Of a stretch of 64,000 bases of DNA, positions 42,203 to 50,918 are shown piece by piece (the stretch's first letter is position 1; every line of letters starts with the position of its first letter). The notes under the pieces are model-generated. The model had not been told where the DNA came from and searched no databases. It saw nothing but the letters and a program-made list of their open reading frames with translations. This DNA comes from Paenibacillus sp. FSL K6-0276 (lineage in GTDB: Bacteria > Bacillota > Bacilli > Paenibacillales > Paenibacillaceae). Location of the stretch: contig NZ_CP150276.1 in the NCBI RefSeq assembly GCF_037977235.1, positions 5,084,001 to 5,148,000 on the forward strand. The letters run 5' to 3'. The position numbers were made by a program, and so were the translations under genes.

Positions 42203-43057
42203 TTATGCATAAGACGATAATACTTTCATAAAAGCAACTTGGTCATAGACTCTTGTCTCCAAATTTTTCTTCAGTAATTTTCGCAGCCAATTTTTTTTAC
42301 GATCTGTATCGGAGAATCCCTTACCATCAAACAGGCTCAAATGTGCGGAAAACTCCTCTTCACTTACCTCAACACCCAGTCTCATAAGTTGCTCATATTT
42401 AATTCGTTGCGCCTGTTCAACTTGGTCTGTATAATAGCTTTTACTGATTTGAGCATCATGTAATCGGTAATATAACAAAACTTCGGGTACATTCGACAGT
42501 TTCGTAACGTGAGAAAGTTGAGACCATAATTGATAATCCTCTGCGTAGTTGTAGGAGGTATCATATTGAAGCGAATTGTTAACTAGAATTTCTCTCCTTA
42601 GTATGACTGAGGGATGGGCTAAGCAGCAATTAAACATCAATCTACACTTAACCTCATCTGGCTGTTCCGGTTGATACCAAACTTCTTCACTTCCCATTAC
42701 TTGTACATTGCTTCCACATACTCCGACATTCGGATGGCTGTCCATATAGGATAATTGCCTACTGAATCTATTTGGAAGGCTAAAATCATCTGAATCCATA
42801 CGAGCTATGAACTCACCAACAGCCATTTGAAGTCCTTTATTCAGACTCTCAGTAACTCCACAATTCACCGTATTGTCTATCCGCTTGATTCTTGGATCAC
42901 TATATCTTTCTATTATATCTCCACTGTTATCCGTCGAACCGTCATTAATAATGATGAATTCAAAATCGGAAAATGTCTGGTCCAATATACTTTTTATTGC
43001 ACTGTCTAAGTAAGCCTCATTGTTGTAAACTGGCATCAATACAGAGATTTTCGGCAA
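42203..43057 (-). CDS. GT2-family glycosyltransferase
   Basis: A 284-residue inverting GT-A enzyme: N-terminal PKISVLMPVYNNEAYL, IIINDGSTDNS, and the metal-binding RMDSDDFSLP. The start is TTG at 43057, preceded by AGGGGGGATTTCA. It is 11 bases downstream of a GT4 gene and forms a two-gene unit with it. It probably adds one sugar of a surface glycan; specificity cannot be read. Confidence 0.9.
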   Translation of the reverse strand: MPKISVLMPVYNNEAYLDSAIKSILDQTFSDFEFIIINDGSTDNSGDIIERYSDPRIKRIDNTVNCGVTESLNKGLQMAVGEFIARMDSDDFSLPNRFSRQLSYMDSHPNVGVCGSNVQVMGSEEVWYQPEQPDEVKCRLMFNCCLAHPSVILRREILVNNSLQYDTSYNYAEDYQLWSQLSHVTKLSNVPEVLLYYRLHDAQISKSYYTDQVEQAQRIKYEQLMRLGVEVSEEEFSAHLSLFDGKGFSDTDRKKNWLRKLLKKNLETRVYDQVAFMKVLSSYA

Positions 43058-43068
43058 TGAAATCCCCC

Positions 43069-44040
43069 CTAGTTTTGATTTAACACCCTCTTGTATAGCT
43101 CTAAATAATTGTTCACCATTGTCTCAGAGGTAAAGTTCTGGAGAAAACAATCTCGTAATCGGTATGGATCTGGGAGATCAATAGTTTTCAGTTTTAGAGC
43201 AGCTTCACTTACATCACTACATATGAGTGCAGGAAACTCTCTAAGGATTTCGGGAACTGCACCATTGCGAAGCGCAAGTACAGGCGTCCCGCAAGCCATT
43301 GCTTCGATCATTACCAGACCAAAAGCCTCGTCATCGGACATAAATAAGAGGCATTTCGCCCGATTCAACAAATGTTGTTTATAAGCCCCTCCTACCTCAC
43401 CTACATAAATGATGTTTGGATGCTTACGAATTTTAGGGAGAATATGCCGAATGAAAAAAGTAGTGGATTCCGGGTCGACAATATCGGTTTCGGGTCCTGC
43501 AATTACAAGACGAAGCTTTGTTTTCTCTGCGATCTCAATTGCTTTTAAAATCCCCTTACTCTCTATTAACCTTCCAAGAAATAAGAGATAATCCGACTTT
43601 TCGGCTGAGAACAGGCAATCCTCCTGATTGATGCCATTGTGTACAACATATCCTCTCCCGGCGTTTAGTTTCGTGCGCATAGCGTCGCACAGAAAAACGG
43701 GGTTACTAATTTCATTGCACCAAGGAACATGGATGGAACAGACCATGGGGATGGGTAGTTCGCTTCGTCCGACGACTGATCCGTGCGTATGATCATGAAT
43801 GATATCAATGGAAGAAGGCAACGTATTTTTCACATACTGTGCGATTTTCGATGGATCTCCCCAGTGACTATATTCGATAAGCCTTCCACTTGTCTTACTA
43901 CCAGGAAGGGCATATAAGAACACTTCGTGTCCCTTTTTAACAAGCTGTTCGGTAAGTTCATAAACAATACGTTCGATGCCACCATATTTTTCAGGAGGAG
44001 TAGTAACATAATCCGGGGAAATTTGAACAATTCTCAACAT
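43069..44040 (-). CDS. GT4-family glycosyltransferase
   Basis: A 323-residue GT-B enzyme. It begins LRIVQISPDYVTTPPEKYGG IE, has the UDP-sugar domain LFLGRLIESKG, and the E-x7-E motif EAFGLVMIEAMACG. ATG 44040 follows AGAAGGTG; longer starts lack a site. The N-terminal YGGIERIV is common in GT4 enzymes of surface-glycan clusters. First gene of the two-gene minus unit, divergent from the LamG-GT2 gene. Confidence 0.9.
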   Translation of the reverse strand: MLRIVQISPDYVTTPPEKYGGIERIVYELTEQLVKKGHEVFLYALPGSKTSGRLIEYSHWGDPSKIAQYVKNTLPSSIDIIHDHTHGSVVGRSELPIPMVCSIHVPWCNEISNPVFLCDAMRTKLNAGRGYVVHNGINQEDCLFSAEKSDYLLFLGRLIESKGILKAIEIAEKTKLRLVIAGPETDIVDPESTTFFIRHILPKIRKHPNIIYVGEVGGAYKQHLLNRAKCLLFMSDDEAFGLVMIEAMACGTPVLALRNGAVPEILREFPALICSDVSEAALKLKTIDLPDPYRLRDCFLQNFTSETMVNNYLELYKRVLNQN

Positions 44041-44220
44041 CACACCTTCTTTTCTCACTCTTTGCACATAGCGTATGCCTATTCAGCCGATTTGGTAAGG
44101 TATATCAGCACATTTAAGTATAAAAATGAGTATACATAACAGCATAAAGATGAATGGAATGGAGTGAAAGGTAATATAAGGGTGCAAGAAGAGGCCAATA
44201 AACGAGGGGATGGGGATGCA

Positions 44221-46038
44221 ATGATAGAGCTTGGTGCCTTGCATTTTAGCGGTAACGAAACCATTACGTTTCAAAAAAGTATTTGGGAATTATTCGATAC
44301 GTTCACATATGAATTTTGGGTTAAAGCGGAGGCAGAACAGACACTGGGTTTTGAACAAGAGAATGGAACGGATGGTATAACAGGAAAGAGGTATTTGATT
44401 TATCCTGATTTCAGATTTCCTGGAAATGCAGGTTTTGGGATCTCAGTTGGAACTAATGGGATTTCTATTCACGAACATTCTAGTGACTACATGCCGGCCA
44501 AGCTAGTCTATCCATATTCATTCTCGGATTGGCAGCATGTTGCAGTCGTTTATGAGAACAAAACTCCAAGCCTTTATATAAATGGTGAGTTTGTAAAAAA
44601 AGGCCTATCCAGCGAATATAACCATGTTTACCCCTCTTTGACTGTAGGAGGACATCCTTACGGTCATTTTGTAGGAAAAGTGGCTCATTTAAGGCTTTGG
44701 AGCACAGCGAGAACTTTAGTGGACATTCAGAATTTTATGTTTGAAGACCTCCTAGGTCATGAATCAGGATTGTATTGGCATTGGAACCCTCTCTCAGGAA
44801 CGTTAGTTGCAAACTCCACCAAAAAGAATATACAAGTAAGCGTAATTATGCCATCACATAATCGATTTCCGTTAAATCATTTCGCCCTGCGGGCGTTAGA
44901 AAGTCAGACATATCCCGCTGATCAAATGGAAGTTATTTTTTTGGATGATGGTTCAACAGACTCGACCACCTCTCTTCTTGATAACTATTTAAATCCTAGA
45001 TTTCCAATTAAATTCGTTCGACTAGAGAAAGCAGTAGGGAGGGGAAAAATACGTAATATTGGGATGAGTCTATCCTCTGGATCTGTTCTTTTGTTTCTAG
45101 ATGCCGAAATGCTTTGTCCCCCGGATTTAATTGAGAAACATATGTTGCATCATCAAGAAGGCAACCCACTAGTTGTTTCAGGGAGTATGAAAGTCAAACG
45201 GATTTTTACGGTGGCGGATCCCCAATACACAGAGAATCAGATTTCACATATGCAAAGCTTATATCAGCTGCATCCATCCGTACAAGCGATGATCACCCAA
45301 TTCCATGTAGATCGCACGGCTATTCAATTACTCCCAATGGAAGCGATGAGCGACCCGACACAGCTCGATCCTTGGAGTTTTGAGTACGATTATTTTGAAA
45401 AAATTCTTACAAAACACGGACCTTATTTTAACAATTTCCATTATAGTTGGCTAAATTTCATTACAAGCAATGTATCTTTACCTAAATCTTTACTCGAAAA
45501 ATCCGGATATTTCAATGAACAATTCGAGGGGTATGGATGGGAAGATTGGGAGCTTGGTTTTCGGTTGTATAAGGAAGGGGCATATTTTATCCATGATGAT
45601 GAAGTAATCAATTATCATCAGGAACATCCAAGGCCAGCTGATAATTTTGATCAATCACGTAAAAACTTTATGAAATTTGTTCAATTGCATCCGGGTCCAG
45701 AAATTCAATTAATAGTGCTTGACATGATTCCACACCGAAGAGAAATGGTGGTCATCAATGAGTATTTAACAGATATTTTGAGATTACAAGCCATTTATAC
45801 AGAAAAATTTAACGTATTCTATCAATTTATACTCTATGTTCTTGAAAAACTCTGTTATATGCTTTCATTAAATGCAGATATCTTTATGCCGCTGCCCGAC
45901 AACATTCTTGATAAAAACAATATGAAAACTGCAGAGTCAAAATTAGAGGCGGAGGAGATCAGAGAGTTAAATACATTTCCAAGACTTATGGAATTATACG
46001 ATTTATTATATGATTTTGTTACGAAAGAGGAATCTTAA
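44221..46038 (+). CDS. LamG-like lectin domain fused to GT2 glycosyltransferase
   Basis: A 605-residue fusion. Residues about 1-185 form a concanavalin/LamG-type jelly roll (FTYEFWVKAE, WQHVAVVYENKTPSLYINGE, GKVAHLRLWSTART), like the LamG modules that bind glycans. A GT2 domain starts at about 205 (VSVIMPSHNR, IFLDDGSTDS, FLDAEMLCPP). GYGWEDWELGFRL (about 437-449) resembles the C-terminal galactosyltransferase-type motif. A helical tail follows. There is no signal peptide, so the lectin-like module is intracellular. ATG 44221 is chosen after GAGGGGATGGGG; a GTG at 44164 is possible. It may bind its own glycan acceptor. Confidence 0.8.
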   Translation: MIELGALHFSGNETITFQKSIWELFDTFTYEFWVKAEAEQTLGFEQENGTDGITGKRYLIYPDFRFPGNAGFGISVGTNGISIHEHSSDYMPAKLVYPYSFSDWQHVAVVYENKTPSLYINGEFVKKGLSSEYNHVYPSLTVGGHPYGHFVGKVAHLRLWSTARTLVDIQNFMFEDLLGHESGLYWHWNPLSGTLVANSTKKNIQVSVIMPSHNRFPLNHFALRALESQTYPADQMEVIFLDDGSTDSTTSLLDNYLNPRFPIKFVRLEKAVGRGKIRNIGMSLSSGSVLLFLDAEMLCPPDLIEKHMLHHQEGNPLVVSGSMKVKRIFTVADPQYTENQISHMQSLYQLHPSVQAMITQFHVDRTAIQLLPMEAMSDPTQLDPWSFEYDYFEKILTKHGPYFNNFHYSWLNFITSNVSLPKSLLEKSGYFNEQFEGYGWEDWELGFRLYKEGAYFIHDDEVINYHQEHPRPADNFDQSRKNFMKFVQLHPGPEIQLIVLDMIPHRREMVVINEYLTDILRLQAIYTEKFNVFYQFILYVLEKLCYMLSLNADIFMPLPDNILDKNNMKTAESKLEAEEIRELNTFPRLMELYDLLYDFVTKEES

Positions 46039-46058
46039 TATCCTATCAGAAGTATGTT

Positions 46059-46124
46059 AATGATCCCCATTAAGCAGAAGTGCTAGACCTAAACGGTTTA
46101 CACGAATGCTTGAAGGGGATCATT
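46059..46124. repeat. 66-bp inverted-repeat element between convergent genes
   Basis: AATGATCCCC (46059-46068) and GGGGATCATT (46115-46124) are perfect 10-bp inverted ends, with an inner AAGCA/TGCTT pair. There is no T-run typical of a terminator. The size and ends are like a tiny MITE or the deleted remnant of an insertion sequence, but it could also be a transcript-ending hairpin for either flanking gene. Confidence 0.4.
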
Positions 46125-46164
46125 TACACTGTCTAAAAGTCAGATTATTTTCAAACCGAATAAG

Positions 46165-47196
46165 TCAACTTTCCGTCCAACTAAATTGTGATAAATCTCC
46201 AAGGATAAATCGCCCTTTAGCAAAAGCTTCGCCGGAGCCCGATATGCATACTTTATCTCCTAAAATACTACTGCTGATGATTGACTTTCCAGTTCCACTA
46301 ATGGTAATATCCCGGAGCAAAATACTGTGATCGATGATGCAATCGTCCAAATGGGTGCCAGACATTATGGAAACATAAGGCCCGATGGTACAGTTCTCCA
46401 ACCTGCATCCAGGGCCGATGATTACCGGCTCATGAAGTATACAGTTGATGAGGGTAGATTCAGAAGAGATCACATTTCCCCCTTGGCAGACGTCATCCAT
46501 CATCCAGATGTTAGCCTCAAGCCATCGCTCTGTATTCCCGACATCGGAAACATTTTGGTTGGTAGTAACGAAAGCCACCTTGCTGTTCCGAGCAATTAAC
46601 CGCTGTATCGCATCCGTTATTTCAAGTTCTCCCCGTGCAGAGGCTGTTAAATTACGGATCTGATCAAATATCCCGGATTTAAACGCGTAGACACCGACTA
46701 TAACCAGATTGCTTTTCGGGTACATAGGTTTCTCCACCAGTCTTACAATCTCATCGCCGTTAATTTCGGCAACCCCGAACTGCTGCGGATTGGCCACTTT
46801 CGTTAGTAGGATACAGGCCTCTGCCGTAATCATCTGATCCATTAGCGGACCGAGCGGCTCCTTGACTAGGTTGTCACCAAGCATAAGAACAAAATCGCTA
46901 CCCTGAATAAAACCTTCGGCTACAGCAACGGCATCGGCTATCCCTTTCGGTTCGTTCTGGTATAAATAAGTCAGAGTAACGCCGAACTTTTCTCCGTCGC
47001 CGGCCTCCTCGTAAATCATTGCCTCTTGGGAAGGATGAATAACGATTCCGATATCACGTATTCCTTCATTTGCGAGCTTTTCAATTTCATAAAATAGAAT
47101 CGCTTTGTTGGCGACGGGAATCATCGTTTTCGGCCTGGATAGCGTGAACGGTCTTAAGCGTGAGCCTTTTCCTGCACAGACGATTAACCCCTTCAT
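46165..47196 (-). CDS. RmlA-like sugar-1-phosphate nucleotidyltransferase (long form with left-handed beta-helix)
   Basis: A 343-residue nucleotidyltransferase. The N-terminal motif KGLIVCAGKGSRLRPFT with PKTMIPVANK binds NTP and sugar phosphate, and LMLGDNL carries the metal site. The C-terminal 120 residues have hexapeptide repeats (left-handed beta-helix), as in the long StrD-like dTDP-glucose synthases. It activates a sugar-1-phosphate, probably with dTTP or UTP. It overlaps the small upstream ORF by four bases and ends the minus-strand glycan operon. Confidence 0.88.
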   Translation of the reverse strand: MKGLIVCAGKGSRLRPFTLSRPKTMIPVANKAILFYEIEKLANEGIRDIGIVIHPSQEAMIYEEAGDGEKFGVTLTYLYQNEPKGIADAVAVAEGFIQGSDFVLMLGDNLVKEPLGPLMDQMITAEACILLTKVANPQQFGVAEINGDEIVRLVEKPMYPKSNLVIVGVYAFKSGIFDQIRNLTASARGELEITDAIQRLIARNSKVAFVTTNQNVSDVGNTERWLEANIWMMDDVCQGGNVISSESTLINCILHEPVIIGPGCRLENCTIGPYVSIMSGTHLDDCIIDHSILLRDITISGTGKSIISSSILGDKVCISGSGEAFAKGRFILGDLSQFSWTES

Positions 47197-47387
47197 GACC
47201 CTTCATTCCCATTTTCAGACTGGACACCATATCTGCCCAGAAACGGATCAGACCCAGTCTTAAACAACCGGACATTGCTAGTATCCCCCAACCAAAAACC
47301 CCCATATGGCCTGTTATATTTGACAGTTCTGGCCATTATTTTCGCTTCATTTAGATTGTCTGCACAGGTCACTGAACAAATATTCAT
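47193..47387 (-). CDS. Short ORF, probable truncated glycosyltransferase N-terminus
   Basis: 64 residues with an excellent AAGGAGGGAG 5 bases before ATG and a four-base overlap with the next gene, so it is very likely translated. The start MNICSVTCADNLNEAKIMAR followed by TVKYNRP looks like the first strand and helix of glycosyltransferases that begin ICTI-type strand, then ARVMARSVKxHHP. The similarity stops after about 28 residues; the rest (WLGDTSNVRLFKTGS) is unrelated. I read it as a gene cut down by deletion while the translation signals were kept. It could instead be a real small protein. Confidence 0.5.
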   Translation of the reverse strand: MNICSVTCADNLNEAKIMARTVKYNRPYGGFWLGDTSNVRLFKTGSDPFLGRYGVQSENGNEGS

Positions 47388-47450
47388 AAAGCTCCCTCCT
47401 TAATGAAATCACCAACTCTTCTAATCGTTCTAATTACCTCAATCCTTTAT

Positions 47451-48185
47451 TTATGTGAATTTTTGTTTTCTATTGGACTGTCCAAGCAAGAGTTTCTGTA
47501 ATTTGCCACGGTACTTAGCCTGGACGTAGGCTAGCTCCACTTCAATTTTCGAGCCATTCAAACGTGTTCCCATTCCGTCATGCCATCGGTAGTACACAAG
47601 CGTCTCGTTTAAGAATGGGAAAGAATATCCAGCTAGTATTGCCCGATACCAGAAATCCAGATCTTGTGTATAAAGAAGGTGCTCGTCAAAGTACCCGATC
47701 TGATCAAACAACTCCCGCTTCATCATCACTGTGCATCCATTCACAGGATTAGCGTTCAGAAAACAACGTTGAAAATCAGGTAAAGACGGAAAAACGGATG
47801 CAACGGCGAACTTTGTCATCACCCCCTCCCCGTTAATGTAGTTAAAGTTGGTATGCGAGATATAAGCACCCGTCTCCATCATGAACTGTACTTGCCTCTC
47901 GCTCTTGTGGGGCTGATAGAAGTCATCGGAACTGAGCCAAGTAATATAATCTCCCGAAGCATTTCGAATTCCATAATTGAGCGCGCTGGCCGTACCCCCA
48001 TTAGGTTTGCCGAGATAACACACACGATCATGAAATTTACGAATTTTCTCAGAATGAAGGGTAGATCCATCATCTACTACAATAATTTCAATCGGCTGAT
48101 AGGTTTGAGCTAGTGCACTACGAATCGCCCGTTCTACATAGGAACAATTATAAAAAGGAATGATGATAGACACTTTAGGCTTCAT
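47451..48185 (-). CDS. GT2-family glycosyltransferase (CgeD-like)
   Basis: A 244-residue GT-A enzyme: KPKVSIIIPFYNCSYVERAI, IIVVDDGSTLHS, WLSSDDFYQPHK with the metal Asp pair, and a late W-x-H motif (YYRWHDG). ATG 48185 follows GGAGGGGGG and overlaps the stop of the upstream epimerase by four bases. CgeD of B. subtilis is a spore-surface GT2 of similar layout; with CgeB homologues nearby, a spore role is plausible. Confidence 0.88.
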   Translation of the reverse strand: MKPKVSIIIPFYNCSYVERAIRSALAQTYQPIEIIVVDDGSTLHSEKIRKFHDRVCYLGKPNGGTASALNYGIRNASGDYITWLSSDDFYQPHKSERQVQFMMETGAYISHTNFNYINGEGVMTKFAVASVFPSLPDFQRCFLNANPVNGCTVMMKRELFDQIGYFDEHLLYTQDLDFWYRAILAGYSFPFLNETLVYYRWHDGMGTRLNGSKIEVELAYVQAKYRGKLQKLLLGQSNRKQKFT

Positions 48186-49129
48186 GATGTCCCCCCCTCC
48201 AATCGAAAGTAATCTATAATATCGACAAATGACTGCAGGTTTGGAATTTCCGGTCTCCAATTGTGAACAGGTAATTGCTCTGGTGTAACAGACTTCCTGA
48301 AAATCTGCGAAAATGGCTTTTCTTCCGAATCCCCTTGCTCACTCCATGAGATTGGTACAGAGCAGGAAGCAAGTTGTACCATTGATAAGGCTACTTCATA
48401 CAAGGTTCGCTCTGTACCGGAGTCAATCTGATAGGTTGCTCCAGATTGACCCATAGACAGTAGAACTGCGTATGCCCTCACGGCATCACGAACATCCAGA
48501 AAGTCGCGCCGTTCCGTTCGGGAAGAAAGGGTGAACGGCGTTAACTCTTCGCCTCTTTCCAGTCCGGCGATATGCCTACCAAGAAGCGAACAAAAGCCAG
48601 TTGATGGTCCGGGTCCAATCAAGTTGCTTGGTTCGGCGATCATCACGGACTGTCCGAACAGTGAAGCCCAGGAAAGAGCCCCGGCAGATTGAAGGCTCTT
48701 GCTTAAACTGTAAGGATGCCCTGGACGATATGGCGGCTGGAGAGGGAAACTTAGGCGAGATCCTACCACAAGAATTCGACAAGAAGGGGAATGACGAAGC
48801 GCATTCAGCAGGTTAAGGGTAGCCATAATGTTAGATTCCATATACAACAACGGTTTTTGCCAAGCTTCCGGGACAGAATTTTTGCCGCCAAGGTGAAGCA
48901 CATAATCAGGTACAATACTGCGGAGCGTTTCTTCAAGCTCGGTGCTGTCCAGCAGCTCGCATGCATAATAGCAAATCCCTTCGGACTGCTTTTTAGTTGT
49001 TTTTTTGCGAACAAGAGCCACCACATTCATGCCAATCGAGCTGAAATAGGCACAGGCATGCTGTCCTGTAAATCCAGAAGCACCGGTAATCACGATAGTC
49101 TGCTGTGGTTTTAAGCCCCATTCATCCAT
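48182..49129 (-). CDS. NAD-dependent epimerase/dehydratase family sugar-nucleotide reductase
   Basis: A 315-residue extended SDR: TIVITGASGFTGQHA at the N-terminus, LHLGGKNSVPEAW, and the catalytic Tyr-x3-Lys as YSLSK with a preceding VGSRLS. The layout resembles GDP-4-keto-6-deoxy-D-mannose reductase (Rmd) and other 4-ketohexose reductases. It overlaps the upstream RmlD-like gene by 19 bases. It may supply a second deoxy-sugar nucleotide, working with the RmlA-like enzyme, or be part of the UDP-sugar route. Confidence 0.82.
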   Translation of the reverse strand: MDEWGLKPQQTIVITGASGFTGQHACAYFSSIGMNVVALVRKKTTKKQSEGICYYACELLDSTELEETLRSIVPDYVLHLGGKNSVPEAWQKPLLYMESNIMATLNLLNALRHSPSCRILVVGSRLSFPLQPPYRPGHPYSLSKSLQSAGALSWASLFGQSVMIAEPSNLIGPGPSTGFCSLLGRHIAGLERGEELTPFTLSSRTERRDFLDVRDAVRAYAVLLSMGQSGATYQIDSGTERTLYEVALSMVQLASCSVPISWSEQGDSEEKPFSQIFRKSVTPEQLPVHNWRPEIPNLQSFVDIIDYFRLEGGTS

Positions 49130-49938
49130 ATTTTCAGCTCCTTCATCATCAGCGGATAATCTGGGAGCGAGTAGTCCATATCCATGCGTGTTGATAAGAG
49201 CGTCCGATCTTGAACTGGAGTATCGCTTGCAACTACATCTATTTCTTGAAGCCCCCAGGTATCCTTGAACAAAAGTAGCAACTCATATTTGCAGACCGGT
49301 TTCGGATGGGCAAGATGGAGGATACCAGAGAGGGGGGACAGCATGAGTACACTGATCGCCCTCGCCAGTTCCAACGTCGTCACGCCATTCCATAACACAT
49401 TGCGGTATCCTTGAACCCTTCCTTGCTGCTGCATGAACCAGTTCAGCAGACCAATACCTTCGAGACGAATCTCGGGCCCGATGATCGAGGTACGGATGGT
49501 CAAGTGTCCGGGAGCATCGACCTCCCCAATTGCTTTGGTTAATGCATAGGTGCTTATGCCGTCGGGAAGATCGGATTCGCTGTAGCTACCTCGGGTTCCC
49601 TCAAAAACGCAATCCGTGCTGATATGGATCAATCTCGCACCAATCCGGTCGGCGGCACTGCGGAGCTTGTGCGGGAGGAATCCGTTGATATGATAAGCAT
49701 CAAAGATATTCTGGGCCGCAAACTGATTCAGGATACCAATGGCATTGATAATAATATCCGGTCGAACAGTCTCTATCGTATGCTCCACAAGACGATCATC
49801 GAGTGCGTCAAGAACTAGGCCATTTTTATCCTTGGGATTTCGGGTAGTATAGAAAACCTCCACATTGTTCCGGCGCTTAAAAAATTCCACCAGCATATGT
49901 CCTGCCATACCGTTCCCACCAAAAATTAACAGCTTCAT
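49111..49938 (-). CDS. RmlD-like UDP-4-keto-6-deoxy-HexNAc reductase (WbvR type)
   Basis: A 275-residue RmlD-family reductase: KLLIFGGNGMAGHMLVEFF, NAIGILNQFA, STDCVFEGTRGSYSESD and the catalytic YALTK. It lacks the C-terminal cupin domain of CapF. In known pathways the cupin-bearing CapF type leads to UDP-L-FucNAc, while a single-domain RmlD-like WbvR leads to UDP-L-RhaNAc/QuiNAc; on that basis this should act on the FnlA product toward a quinovosamine-type sugar. It starts one base inside the fnlA-like stop (TAATG). Confidence 0.85.
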   Translation of the reverse strand: MKLLIFGGNGMAGHMLVEFFKRRNNVEVFYTTRNPKDKNGLVLDALDDRLVEHTIETVRPDIIINAIGILNQFAAQNIFDAYHINGFLPHKLRSAADRIGARLIHISTDCVFEGTRGSYSESDLPDGISTYALTKAIGEVDAPGHLTIRTSIIGPEIRLEGIGLLNWFMQQQGRVQGYRNVLWNGVTTLELARAISVLMLSPLSGILHLAHPKPVCKYELLLLFKDTWGLQEIDVVASDTPVQDRTLLSTRMDMDYSLPDYPLMMKELKIWMNGA

Positions 49939-50918
49939 TATAGAAATCCTCCACGCTGCAATATATCTCTGATTTCATCTTTAGAAATTAAATACTGGTC
50001 AGAACTGAAACTGCTGAAGGTGACGGGAGAGAATCGCTGGTAACGCTCCTTCAATTCAGGCATATCTAGCGTCGGCAGAATGACAAGATACTGCTCATCG
50101 TAAACAACGGTAGATCTACTCTCGAAATCACTCATCAAAATTTCATGGATTTTTTCACCAGGACGGATGCCCGATTCAACAATACTTACACGTTTCCCAG
50201 AAGCTTCAATTAGCACCTCTGCTAAATCAATAATCCGACAAGTCGGCATTGTCATGACAAATATCTCCCCGCCCACACTGACCTCCGAGGCTTTGAATAG
50301 CAACGTAACAGCATCACGCAGTGTGAAGAAGAAGCGAGTCATTTGCATATTGGTAATCCGTACCTGTCCTTTGTCCTTGATCTGTTTCATGAACAAATGC
50401 ACTACGCTGCCGTTCGTCCCTAGCACATTACCACCCCGTACAGTTACGAACCGAGTTCTTGCACCAAGCAGGTTCGCATATACGAACAGTTTCTCGCCAA
50501 TCGCCTTGGTCATACCATAGAAGTTGGACGGATTGGCGGCTTTATCGGTGGAGATGTAGATGGCCTTCTCAACGCCGTTTGCAATTGCAGCTTCGATAAC
50601 ATTTTGAGTACCTACGACATTTGTTTTGAGTGCTTCATAAGGCTGATCTTCACAGACCGGAACATGCTTTAACGCAGCCAGATGGAAGATATAATCCACG
50701 CCACGGCATGCGGCAATAAGTGCATCTTTATCACGAATATCACCAATAATAAAGCTGAGGCGGGTATCCTCAAACTCACGACTCATTGCCACTTGGGCGG
50801 ACTCACCGCGGGAGTATATGATGATTTCCTTGGGATTTTGCGGCAGAAGCTGTCTAATCAGTTCATGCCCCCAGGAACCAGTCCCGCCTGTAACCACAAT
50901 CCGTTTATTATTGAACAT
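49938..50918 (-). CDS. FnlA/CapE/WbjB-type UDP-GlcNAc 4,6-dehydratase/5-epimerase
   Basis: Converts UDP-GlcNAc to UDP-2-acetamido-2,6-dideoxy-L-arabino-hexos-4-ulose. It has 326 residues: RIVVTGGTGSWGHELIRQL, DIRDKDALIAACRGVDYIFH, AALKHVPVCEDQP and the catalytic YGMTK. The segment IRPGEKIHEILMS is typical of CapE/FnlA. ATG 50918 lies 7 bases after GGAGGG inside the upstream epimerase gene (11-base overlap). First committed enzyme of the UDP-L-deoxyHexNAc route. Confidence 0.93.
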   Translation of the reverse strand: MFNNKRIVVTGGTGSWGHELIRQLLPQNPKEIIIYSRGESAQVAMSREFEDTRLSFIIGDIRDKDALIAACRGVDYIFHLAALKHVPVCEDQPYEALKTNVVGTQNVIEAAIANGVEKAIYISTDKAANPSNFYGMTKAIGEKLFVYANLLGARTRFVTVRGGNVLGTNGSVVHLFMKQIKDKGQVRITNMQMTRFFFTLRDAVTLLFKASEVSVGGEIFVMTMPTCRIIDLAEVLIEASGKRVSIVESGIRPGEKIHEILMSDFESRSTVVYDEQYLVILPTLDMPELKERYQRFSPVTFSSFSSDQYLISKDEIRDILQRGGFL

